Part shown: positions 36,209-44,028 of the stretch, one piece after another
Numbering within the stretch: position 1 is the stretch's first letter
Layout: each line of letters opens with the position of its first letter
Assembly (NCBI GenBank): GCA_021808195.1
Contig: JAKBCE010000031.1
Span: 1 to 44,125, forward strand
DNA: 44,125 nt
Origin: Pseudomonadota bacterium
GTDB lineage: Bacteria; Pseudomonadota; Gammaproteobacteria; Steroidobacterales; Steroidobacteraceae
Direction of reading: 5' to 3'
Program-made: the position numbers and the translations under genes
Notes under the pieces: model-generated
What the model saw: the letters and a program-made list of their open reading frames with translations, nothing else
Databases searched by the model: none
What the model was told of the DNA's origin: nothing

Positions 36209-37354
36209 TTGACAAGCAACGTGCTCAAGGCGGACAGCGACCGACCGTGGACGAATCCGGATGCCAAACCCCAGATCGTCATCGACGGGGTGAGCAAGAC
36301 GTTCGGTTCGGTCACGGCCGTCGATAATGTCAGCTTGAATATCTTTCAGGGCGAGATGTTCGCGCTGGTCGGCGCATCGGGCTGCGGCAAGACGACATTG
36401 CTGCGCACGCTGGCCGGGTTCGAGCGCCAGACGAGCGGGCACATCAGTATCGATGGCGTCGAGATGAGCGACGTGCCGCCGCATGAGCGTCCCGTCAATA
36501 TGATGTTCCAATCCTACGCGCTGTTCCCGCACATGACGGTCGAGAGCAATGTCGGCTACGGCATCCGACGCTTTCGGATCGACCGCGTCGAGCGCAAGCG
36601 GCGCATCGAGCAGGCGCTCGAGATGGTGCAGCTGGCGCATCTGGGCCGGCGCAAGCCGCATCAGCTCTCCGGCGGGCAACGTCAGCGGGTGGCACTCGCT
36701 CGTGCGCTGATTCGTCGGCCGAAGGTGCTGCTGCTTGATGAGCCGCTCTCGGCGCTCGATAAGAAACTGCGCGAGAAGACACAGTTCGAGCTGATGGACC
36801 TGCAACATGAGGTCGGCATCACTTTCGTCGTGGTCACACACGATCAGGACGAGGCCATGGCACTGTCCAGTCGCATCGCCGTTATGGATCGCGGCAAGGT
36901 CGTGCAGGTGGGTACGCCGTCGGAAATCTATGAGTTTCCGGCGAGCCGATTTGTCGCGGATTTTGTCGGCACGACGAACCTGTTCGAAGGCACTGTCACT
37001 GCGGCCGAGCCGGGTTTGGTGCGGGTGCAGTGCGGCGAGACGGGCGGTGAGTTGCTGGTCGATGACGTCGGGCGCTTCTCGGCGCGCCAGCGCGTATGGG
37101 TGGCCCTGCGGCCGGAGAAGATCCGCCTGGGCAAGCAGCCGCCGGCCGGTGAGCGGGTCAACGTGCTGCGCGGGGTCGTCTGGGAACTCGGCTATCTCGG
37201 CAAATCCTCCACCTACCAGATCAAGATTCCAAGCGGCAAGCTGGTCACTGTGCAGGCACAGAACGAGCGGCGCACCTCGGAATGGGCCATCGATTGGAAC
37301 GACGAGGTCTATCTCAGCTGGCAGGCCGACGCAGCGATCATTCTGCAGTCCTAG
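36209..37354 (+). CDS. PotG/PotA-like ABC transporter ATPase
   Basis: This is a 381-residue ATPase. Walker A GASGCGKTT is at about 55-63. It has a Q-loop in FQSYALFPHMTVE, signature LSGGQRQRVALARAL, Walker B VLLLDEPLSALD and H-loop VTHDQDEAM. A C-terminal TOBE domain follows (ALRPEKI), and the whole resembles PotG, including RKPHQLSGGQ and NERRTS...WNDEVYLSW near the end. The start could be TTG 36209 or GTG 36221; a GGGG run lies upstream. It is 80 bases downstream of the GcvT-like gene and completes the transporter with the dispersed potF-, potH- and potI-like genes. Confidence 0.88.
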   Translation: MTSNVLKADSDRPWTNPDAKPQIVIDGVSKTFGSVTAVDNVSLNIFQGEMFALVGASGCGKTTLLRTLAGFERQTSGHISIDGVEMSDVPPHERPVNMMFQSYALFPHMTVESNVGYGIRRFRIDRVERKRRIEQALEMVQLAHLGRRKPHQLSGGQRQRVALARALIRRPKVLLLDEPLSALDKKLREKTQFELMDLQHEVGITFVVVTHDQDEAMALSSRIAVMDRGKVVQVGTPSEIYEFPASRFVADFVGTTNLFEGTVTAAEPGLVRVQCGETGGELLVDDVGRFSARQRVWVALRPEKIRLGKQPPAGERVNVLRGVVWELGYLGKSSTYQIKIPSGKLVTVQAQNERRTSEWAIDWNDEVYLSWQADAAIILQS

Positions 37355-37417
37355 CGCGAGCGCGATCATTCGGCTCGAGGTATGCGCCTCGTCGGCCGTG
37401 CCGGCGACCGAGCGGGT

Positions 37418-39463
37418 TCAGACCACCACCCGATCGCGTTTCGGTTCGGCGCATGGCGAGTCGCCGTCGAGCTCTCGAGCGGCTTTGTGTCCCGAGTAGA
37501 CTGCATGGGCAATGAGGGCAGGCTGCAGACAGTCACCGATGCGCTGGATCGTTGCGGGCGCGCCCTGACGCTGCTCGAGGGATTCCTCGGCAACCAGTTC
37601 GCGGTAAAGAGCATCTTGGGGCTCTCGCGAGGTTACCAGTACCAGCGTATCGGTGGCGTGGGCACGCACTTCTGAGGTGTAGATGCACTCGAGAGATGCG
37701 CTTTCACCGTCGAACGCGCAGACTGATCTATCGGTGATGATTTCTATGCCGAGGGTGAGCATCTGGCGTTGAATCGAGTCCTGCTCGCCGGTGTAGTGGC
37801 TCCACGCGCCCGCGCGTCCCTCGGTGGTCACATAGGTGACGCGGGCGCCGGTGCGCGCGAGCAGCGTGGCGAGCACCGGTCCCATGTAGTAATGATCGTC
37901 ATCGAATATCGTGACGGCGCCCCCCGGACGGACGCCGTCCATGATGTCATCCGGCGTGAGCACGGCCGGGGTGTGCAGATTTGCGATGGGCGCTGCGTGC
38001 CAGCGGCCGAGACCGTTGCGGCGCCAGCACGCGCCGGTGGCAATCAGAACGTGCTTGGCGCCGAATTCGCGCACATCGGCCGCCGACAACGTGTTGCCGA
38101 GATACAGTGAGACGCCCGGTAGGCGCTGGATCTGGCCGAGACGGTAGTCACGCACTCGCGACCATTCGGCCAATCCGGGCAGTCGGCTTTCACGCGCGAC
38201 TCGTCCGCCCGGGGCTTCGGCCGCGTCGGCCACCGTCACCGTGTAGCCGCGTTTGGCGAGCACTTGCGCCGCCTCGAGGCCCGCCGGACCGGCTCCGACG
38301 ACGAGTACCGAGCCGCCGGGTCCGGTGGGCACTTGCTCCGGGTGCCAGCCGCTGCGCCATTCCTCGCCCATGGTCGGGTTCTGCGTGCAGCGCAGAGCGG
38401 CCCCTCGATAGTTGTGGGCGTAGCAGATGTTGCAGCCGATGCACTCGCGGATGTCCTCGATGCGATCGGCGCGGATCTTGGCGGGCAGAAACGGGTCCGC
38501 AATCGATGGGCGCGCAGCGCCGATGAAGTCGAGTACGCCGCTGCGGACCTGGCGCAACATGGTGTCGGGTGAGGTGAAGCGGCCGACACTCACCACGGGT
38601 TTGCCGGTTAGGCTCCTGATGTAAGCGACTTTTGCTTCGAGCGCCGCTTCACTGACTAGTCGCGAGCTTGCCATTTCCTCGCCGTAGTAGTCGGCGACGA
38701 CCACGTCCCACAGATCCGCCAGCCCGCCGACCATGCCGAGTACGTCCCGGGCCTCCTGCGCATTGAGGTGTCCCTCGCCGTGGCCATCGGCGGAAAACCG
38801 TGCTGCGACGGCGCAGGTGTCGCCGACCGCCGAGCGAGTCTCCTCCAGTAGCTCGCGCAGCAGCCGTGCTCGATTCTCCAGCGAGCCGCCGTACTCGTCC
38901 GTCCGATCATTGAGCGAGCGCGACAGGAATTCCGATATCAGATAGCCGTGAGTGGGGTAGACGTAAATGACATCGAAACCGGCGGCACGGGCGCGCTTGA
39001 CCGCATCGAGGTGCCAGCGGCGAAATTGCCGGATGTCGCGCCGGTCCATGCGCATCGATTGAATCGGCTCACTGCGGCTCGGCATCGAGCGCACGCCGAT
39101 ACTCGGCACGCGGCTGGCGAGGTTCGAGACGAAGCTCCCCCCGTGCCACAACTCAATGCCGGCGAGGGCGCCGTGGGCATGGACCGCATCGGCCAGTGCA
39201 GCGAGGTTGCGCACATCCTCATCGTCCCACAGCGCCGCCGACGGATAGGGCTGGTCGTCGGAGCTCGGATGAATGGAGCAGTACTCCGTGCAGACCACCG
39301 CCCAGCCGCCTTCGGCTTTCATGCCGCGCATCGCCGCCAGGGTGCGCGGTAGCGCCGCGCCCATCCCCGTGCAGTGGGGTACCTGATAGAAACGGTTGCG
39401 AGCGGTGAGCGGCCCGATGCGCACCGGCTCGAACAGCGCTCGATAGCGGGATTCGGTATTCAC
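37418..39463 (-). CDS. TMADH/DgcA-family flavin and iron-sulfur amine dehydrogenase
   Basis: This is a 681-residue relative of trimethylamine dehydrogenase. GTG 39463 has GGAG five bases upstream; the open frame extends further but without a ribosome site. An OYE-type barrel carries Cys31 in RNRFYQVPHC, matching the cysteine that binds FMN in TMADH, and Tyr169/His172 in VYPTHGYL. The 4Fe-4S site is CIGCNIC (Cys341, 344, 347) plus Cys359. A C-terminal ADP-binding domain follows (VVGAGPAGLEAA). Of the TMADH aromatic cage, Tyr60 is kept (Tyr61), Trp264 is Tyr260 and Trp355 is Asn351. That argues against trimethylamine and fits dimethylglycine or a similar secondary or tertiary amine. Confidence 0.88.
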   Translation of the reverse strand: MNTESRYRALFEPVRIGPLTARNRFYQVPHCTGMGAALPRTLAAMRGMKAEGGWAVVCTEYCSIHPSSDDQPYPSAALWDDEDVRNLAALADAVHAHGALAGIELWHGGSFVSNLASRVPSIGVRSMPSRSEPIQSMRMDRRDIRQFRRWHLDAVKRARAAGFDVIYVYPTHGYLISEFLSRSLNDRTDEYGGSLENRARLLRELLEETRSAVGDTCAVAARFSADGHGEGHLNAQEARDVLGMVGGLADLWDVVVADYYGEEMASSRLVSEAALEAKVAYIRSLTGKPVVSVGRFTSPDTMLRQVRSGVLDFIGAARPSIADPFLPAKIRADRIEDIRECIGCNICYAHNYRGAALRCTQNPTMGEEWRSGWHPEQVPTGPGGSVLVVGAGPAGLEAAQVLAKRGYTVTVADAAEAPGGRVARESRLPGLAEWSRVRDYRLGQIQRLPGVSLYLGNTLSAADVREFGAKHVLIATGACWRRNGLGRWHAAPIANLHTPAVLTPDDIMDGVRPGGAVTIFDDDHYYMGPVLATLLARTGARVTYVTTEGRAGAWSHYTGEQDSIQRQMLTLGIEIITDRSVCAFDGESASLECIYTSEVRAHATDTLVLVTSREPQDALYRELVAEESLEQRQGAPATIQRIGDCLQPALIAHAVYSGHKAARELDGDSPCAEPKRDRVVV

Positions 39464-39537
39464 GTGTACTCCGGTGTCTGCCGCGCCCAGGATGACATTG
39501 ATCGCCAGCGCGGCACCGGGCAGTATACGCGCCAAAC

Positions 39538-39583
39538 TATATGAGGATATAATTCTCCTGACCAAGACCTATATCAATATATA
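39538..39583. promoter_or_regulatory. Two ATATA/TATAT repeats in front of TMADH-like and MttB genes
   Basis: TATAT and ATATA flank GAGG at 39538-39551, and again flank CA at 39570-39581. On the minus strand the second reads TATATAT-TG-ATATAG, almost the same as the repeat at 30334-30348. The two lie 18 bases apart within the 165-base gap between the divergent amine dehydrogenase and methyltransferase genes. The pair is a good candidate for a shared operator and promoter block. Confidence 0.5.
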
Positions 39584-39628
39584 AACGGCCGGTCCGCGCG
39601 TGCCGTTTCAGCGTGGTGGATAGTCCGT

Positions 39629-41158
39629 ATGCCCAATGACAGCCGCCCAGCGCGTCGCGCACGAAGACCTGCCGCCCCGGTGCCTGGGCCAAAGGTGCCC
39701 ACTGACCGGGGACTGCACTTTGGTGCTACCGCACCCTACGAACCGGTGCCGCGAGATTGCGCCGGCCAGCTGGTGGAGGGCGCACTGACGCTCATGCGCG
39801 ATTGCGGCATCGCTTTCGATCCGGATACCCCCGAACTGGATTTGTTTCGTGCGGCTGGTTGCGAGACCGCCAGCGACGGTACCGTGCGCTTCCCCTCGCA
39901 GTTGGTGCGCGACGCGCTCGCCTCGACGGCAAAAAGCGTCAAGCTTTGGGATCGAACCGCGAGCCGCTACATCGAGCTCGACGACCGGCACACCTGGTTC
40001 ATGCCCGGCATGACTTGCATCAAGATCTTCGACTCCGAAAGCGGCGAGCCGCGCCCGAGCGACGGGGAGGATCTGGCACAAGTAACCCGGGTCGCCGACG
40101 CACTACCCAACATGGATGCGGTCTGTGTTGCAGTGAAGAATGTGGCGCGGTCCGACATTCACGGCGAAGTCGAGGAATTCGCCATCATGGCGGCCAACAC
40201 CACCAAGCCGCTCGAATACTTGTGCGAGCATGCCGAGTCGCTTGATCCGGTGCTCGAGATGGCGGCGGCGATTCGCGGTGGCGCCGCGGCACTATTCGAC
40301 AAGCCGTACTTTCTGCAGATCATTACGCCACTGCCGCTCAATTACCCGCGTTCGCACGTCGCGCAGCTCGTGAAATGCGTGCGCGCGGGCGTTCCGGTGA
40401 GCGTCGGTACGTTGCCGATCGGCGGCGCCTCCACGCCGATCACGACTGCCGGCTGCATCGTGAACAGCCTGGCGACCGATTTCGCCGGCATGGTACTCGC
40501 CCAGTTGGTGCGCCGCGGATCGTTCTGCATCGGCAGCTCCGATGTCTCGTTCATGGAGCCGGCGACAGGGGGAATCGGGAATCTTGCCCAGGCGTCCCTG
40601 GCGGACATGCTCATGTGCCAGGTGCGCAGACACTTGGGCCTGCCGTCGTTCACCGGCATCGGCGGCCAGGGTGCCGCTCGTCGCTTCAATCAGGATGCGG
40701 TGGCCGAACTCTGTCTCGGCATGATGCAGGCCTTCTACAGCCGGCCAGCGACGCTCGATTACCTCGGCTCGCTCGATCAGGGCCTGACATTCTCGCTGCA
40801 TGCGCTGTGTCTGTGCGACGATCTGGCCGCTTTGCTGCGCACGTTGTGGCAGGGACTGACCATTGACGCCGACTCAATCGGCCTCGACATTGCCCGCGAG
40901 GTCGGCGCGCGCGGCAATTATCTCGGCCACCCGCACACAGCGGCGCATTGCCGAGAGCATCTGTGGGAAAGCCGCTACTTCGGCGCGCGCCTGCCGGTGA
41001 GCACCGGCTCGCTGATCGATGAGGAGTTGCTGGCGAGAATCGATGCGGATGTGCGCACCCTGTGTGCACATCGGCCACCGCCGCTCGACAGCGAGCTGGA
41101 GGCCCGATTGCGTACTATCCGCGAGGCATTCGCGGCGTCCTATCGGCCGCCGACGTGA
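39629..41158 (+). CDS. MttB-family methylamine/betaine methyltransferase (non-pyrrolysine)
   Basis: This is a 509-residue TIM-barrel protein of the trimethylamine:corrinoid methyltransferase family. The frame contains no in-frame TAG, so it is the non-pyrrolysine type, like MtgB for glycine betaine. Family features include MRDCGIAFDPDTPE, FMPGMTCIKIFD, a central GTLPIGGASTPITTAGC and FTGIGGQGAARRFNQDA. The first 25 residues are basic, Pro-rich and probably disordered. It should move a methyl from a quaternary amine to a cobalamin acceptor. No corrinoid-binding protein gene (MttC-like) is in the window, so the methyl acceptor is unclear. It is divergent from the amine dehydrogenase. Confidence 0.85.
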   Translation: MPNDSRPARRARRPAAPVPGPKVPTDRGLHFGATAPYEPVPRDCAGQLVEGALTLMRDCGIAFDPDTPELDLFRAAGCETASDGTVRFPSQLVRDALASTAKSVKLWDRTASRYIELDDRHTWFMPGMTCIKIFDSESGEPRPSDGEDLAQVTRVADALPNMDAVCVAVKNVARSDIHGEVEEFAIMAANTTKPLEYLCEHAESLDPVLEMAAAIRGGAAALFDKPYFLQIITPLPLNYPRSHVAQLVKCVRAGVPVSVGTLPIGGASTPITTAGCIVNSLATDFAGMVLAQLVRRGSFCIGSSDVSFMEPATGGIGNLAQASLADMLMCQVRRHLGLPSFTGIGGQGAARRFNQDAVAELCLGMMQAFYSRPATLDYLGSLDQGLTFSLHALCLCDDLAALLRTLWQGLTIDADSIGLDIAREVGARGNYLGHPHTAAHCREHLWESRYFGARLPVSTGSLIDEELLARIDADVRTLCAHRPPPLDSELEARLRTIREAFAASYRPPT

Positions 41159-41196
41159 GTGACTCGGTGGGCGGCCGTGGGTCGAGCAGGGTGCAC

Positions 41197-41432
41197 TCAG
41201 GTCGCAGTTCGGGCGCCGTCGGCGGCGCTTCCGAGCGCAGCGGCGCAGGTGAGCAGATCGAGCCAGGTCCGGTGACCGACCGATCCGTGGGGGTTGAAGA
41301 TCTCCCGTACCGAGTACAGATCTGCATTGGCTCCGTTCCGATCACCAGCCCGGTGCCGAACTCGACAGGCGCTTGGTATGTGGCGTGCGCGAGCATGGCC
41401 AGTACGTTCAATCGGAGCGAAACCTGCGGATT
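41197..41432 (-). pseudogene. Possible frameshifted C-terminal gene remnant
   Basis: On the minus strand two frames each give protein-like sequence that joins near 41325. The first is VSLRLNVLAMLAHATY with QAPVEFGTGLVIGTEPM. The second, shifted frame is ADLYSVREIFNPHGSVGH with RTWLDLLTCAAALGS, ending at a stop at 41197-41199. Together they read like the C-terminal end of one protein broken by a frameshift; upstream sequence loses coherence. I do not recognise the family. It occupies most of the otherwise empty 444-base gap between the methyltransferase and carnitine-dehydrogenase genes. The call rests on composition and flow only. Confidence 0.3.
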
Positions 41433-41535
41433 GGAACGTGCGCGAACCGGCAAGGATCGCGCGAGGTCTGGGCGGCGGGGGTTCGCGGACCGCTCACGTT
41501 CATGGCGGTACAAGGACGCCGGTCGAACGCATTAT

Positions 41536-41560
41536 TTATATTATGACTTCAATATTATAA
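41536..41560. promoter_or_regulatory. AT-rich palindromic operator, TTATGAC class
   Basis: Nine-base arms TTATATTAT (41536-41544) and ATATTATAA (41552-41560) match at eight of nine positions as an inverted repeat, around GACTTCA. The seven-base spacer starting with GAC is the same geometry as in the site at 24368-24386. It is 42 bases upstream of the GTG of the carnitine-dehydrogenase gene, placing it over the likely promoter. Confidence 0.6.
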
Positions 41561-41602
41561 AATGCCGCCACCGGTCGCAAGTTGCCGGCGGGAGGTATTA
41601 AA

Positions 41603-43087
41603 GTGGCGGTCGAGAGCATGAGACGTGTAAAAACGCTGGGTCTGCTGGGCACCGGAGTGATCGGCGGCGGTTGGGCCGCGCGCGCGCTGCACTTCGGCAT
41701 CGATGTGATCGCGGCCGATGTCAATCCGCGGATGGAAGAGTGGATTCGCGGCGCGGTCGCCAACGCCGAGGGCGCGCTGGCGCGCCTGACCAGCGCGCCG
41801 TTGCCGCCGAAGGGCAAGTTGTCCTTCACCACAGATGCCACCGACATGGCGCGCCGCGTGGACTTCATCCAGGAGAATATTCCCGAGCAACTGGAACTGA
41901 AGCAGAAGATGCTCGCCGACGTCAGCCAGCACGCGCCGGCGGACGTGCTGATCGCCTCGAGTACTTCTGGCCTGATGCCCTCTGATCTGCAGCGCGACAT
42001 GCGCTTTCCAGAGCGCTTGCTGGTCGCCCATCCATTCAATCCGGTGTATCTGCTGCCGCTCGTCGAGCTGGTCGGCGGCAAAGCGACGGCGCCCGAGGCG
42101 CTGACGGCGGCTGCGACCTTCTTCCGCTACATCGGCATGCATCCGCTGCAGGTGCGCCGCGAAGTGCCGGGTCATCTGACCGACCGGCTGCAGGAGGCGC
42201 TGTGGCGCGAAATTCTGCACATGGTCAACGATGGAGTAGCCAGCACCGGGGAACTCGATGAGTCGATCATCTATGGTCCGGGACTGCGCTGGGCCGCCAT
42301 GGGTACGAACCTGATCTATCATCTCGCCGGGGGTGAGACGGGCATGCGCCATATGCTGCGCCAGTTCGGCCCCTGCCTCAAATGGCCGTGGACCCGGCTT
42401 GAGGCTCCGGAACTCACCGAGGAACTCATCGACCGGATGGTCGAGGGCACGCAAGCGCAGGCCGCGGGCCGCTCGATCCGTGAACTCGAGCGACTGCGTG
42501 ATGACTACCTAGTGGCTATCCAGCAGGTGCTCAAGCAGTTCGACATCGGTGCCGGCTCGACGCTGCGCGCGCTAGAGGAGCGCCTGTATGCCGATAGCGC
42601 CACCTCACTGCGCGCGACGCCGGCGGCGGAACAACCGCTGCAGACGCTGCAGGGGGAAGTGCGGGCCGAATGGGTCGATCGCAGCGGGCGGCTGAGCGAA
42701 TCGCGTTGTCTGCAGGTGTTCGCGGATGCCTCGGACGCTCTGTTCCGGGCGAACGGTGCAGCCGGTGGCGAGCGCGAGTTCATCGCTCTGCAAAGCCAGC
42801 TGGCGCATCACGCGCGCGCCGGCGCGCTCGAGCCGATTGCGGTGAGCACGCAGGTGCTGGCGATCGAGGACAACCGCATCCGTCTGTTCCACTGGCTCAA
42901 GCGCCGCACCGATGGGCGTCTGATTGCCACAGCGCAGCAGCTCTACCAGTATGCAGATGCGTCCTCGGGGACGCCGGCGCCCCTCGAAGAAGGCGCGCGC
43001 AAGGCCCTGCAGGCCGTCCGAACCGCCCACGCGCGCCTGCCTGTTCCCGAGCAGCCCCAAAGTCCTGTAGCCTTGGGCGGTAGCTGA
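41603..43087 (+). CDS. L-carnitine 3-dehydrogenase fused to a thioesterase-like domain
   Basis: This is a 494-residue protein when started at GTG 41603, 7 bases after GGAGG; the frame is open to TTG 41582. The N-terminal two-thirds is a 3-hydroxyacyl-CoA-dehydrogenase fold. It has GTGVIGGGWA (NAD-binding, about 16-25), ASSTSGLMPSDLQ and AHPFNPVYLLPLVELVGG with the catalytic-type His143. The C-terminal ~140 residues, after GEVRAEWVDRSGRLSE, look like a hot-dog 4HBT thioesterase. This two-domain form is known for rhizobial-type carnitine dehydrogenases, where the tail may act on betainyl-CoA. It oxidises L-carnitine to 3-dehydrocarnitine with NAD. The BKACE enzyme that normally cleaves 3-dehydrocarnitine is not in the window. 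Confidence 0.85.
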   Translation: MAVESMRRVKTLGLLGTGVIGGGWAARALHFGIDVIAADVNPRMEEWIRGAVANAEGALARLTSAPLPPKGKLSFTTDATDMARRVDFIQENIPEQLELKQKMLADVSQHAPADVLIASSTSGLMPSDLQRDMRFPERLLVAHPFNPVYLLPLVELVGGKATAPEALTAAATFFRYIGMHPLQVRREVPGHLTDRLQEALWREILHMVNDGVASTGELDESIIYGPGLRWAAMGTNLIYHLAGGETGMRHMLRQFGPCLKWPWTRLEAPELTEELIDRMVEGTQAQAAGRSIRELERLRDDYLVAIQQVLKQFDIGAGSTLRALEERLYADSATSLRATPAAEQPLQTLQGEVRAEWVDRSGRLSESRCLQVFADASDALFRANGAAGGEREFIALQSQLAHHARAGALEPIAVSTQVLAIEDNRIRLFHWLKRRTDGRLIATAQQLYQYADASSGTPAPLEEGARKALQAVRTAHARLPVPEQPQSPVALGGS

Positions 43088-43109
43088 TCGTCCGGAGTGC
43101 TGGAGTGGA

Positions 43110-43760
43110 ATGCCCAAGATAGTCGACCATGCTCAGCGTCGCGACGAAATCGCGGTGGTGGCTTGCCGGGTGGTCGCTCGGTATGGCTTCGAGCAGGCAA
43201 CTATCGTGCGGATCGCGCGCGAGGCGGGCTACACCACCGGCATGGTGGCGCATTACTTCGACACCAAGCAGGACATCATCATTGCGGCGTTGCGGCTGAT
43301 TCTGCGACGCATTGAACACCGGCTCACCCGTTCGCCGGACGGGGGCGGGGAGCCGGACTTGCTGGCACTGCTCACCGAGGCACTGCCCATCGACGCTGCG
43401 CGCTTCACCGAGTGCGCCTTCTGGACCGCCTTCTGGGGCCAGGTCGCCGCCGACAAGCGCCTCAAACGCATCAACAGCCTGATGCATCGTGCCTACATGC
43501 GGCTGTTCGAGCGCTGTCTGGCGCGCGGCTGGCCGCAGTGGGCCGGTTGGTCCGCCGAGACGCGCCAACGCGTACTGCGTTCAGTAGTGACCTTCATCAA
43601 TGGTTTGACCGCCAGCACCGTCGCCAGCCCTGGTGACTGGCCCGCCACGCGCCAGATCGAGCAGCTGCGGTTGCATCTGGAAATGCTGGAAGCTTGGGCC
43701 GATAGAAGCGCGCTGTCCCCGAATTCCCCAAAAAGGCGCCCCAGGTCGGACAATTCGTAG
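43110..43760 (+). CDS. TetR/BetI-like regulator
   Basis: This is a 216-residue repressor. The HTH is about residues 10-57 (RRDEIAVVACRVVARYGFE, then GYTTGMVAHYFDTKQDII). An effector half with FWTAFWGQV, as in BetI, follows. The last ~15 residues are basic and Pro/Ser-rich. It lies 22 bases behind the carnitine dehydrogenase gene with GGAG just before ATG 43110, so it is co-transcribed with it and with the TTATGAC site upstream. It is the natural candidate to bind that operator class. Ligands could be a betaine, a betaine aldehyde or an acyl-CoA of the pathway. Confidence 0.87.
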   Translation: MPKIVDHAQRRDEIAVVACRVVARYGFEQATIVRIAREAGYTTGMVAHYFDTKQDIIIAALRLILRRIEHRLTRSPDGGGEPDLLALLTEALPIDAARFTECAFWTAFWGQVAADKRLKRINSLMHRAYMRLFERCLARGWPQWAGWSAETRQRVLRSVVTFINGLTASTVASPGDWPATRQIEQLRLHLEMLEAWADRSALSPNSPKRRPRSDNS

Positions 43761-44028
43761 CGACCGCGCAGAGGGGGCGATTCAAAGCCCAGCATCTGGA
43801 ACAAAAGGCCGCATGTGGTGCCGAGGATCAGCGGTGGTGACTGGCATCAGCCCCCTTTCCCGAGCACGCCGCGGCGCATCAAAACGCGAAGCCGCGGATC
43901 GCCCCGCTGCGGGCGCGTCAACTCAAGCAGTGTGACTACAGCACTTGCACCTGGCCGGCCGAACAGCCTCAGCCGATGGGGAGATTCCGGCGCGCCCACG
44001 GTGCGTGTCAACGTAGTTGTCGCCCGAT
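43761..44028. other. 268-base region without a recognised gene
   Basis: No frame on either strand has family features. A weak CG-rich inverted pattern is present near 43985-44000, but no T-run follows it. This is the intergenic space between the TetR gene and the gene fragment at the window end. Confidence 0.5.

Noticed and set aside
39629..41158. Pyrrolysine-encoding MttB
   Set aside because: There is no in-frame TAG in the coding sequence, and no pyl genes are present.
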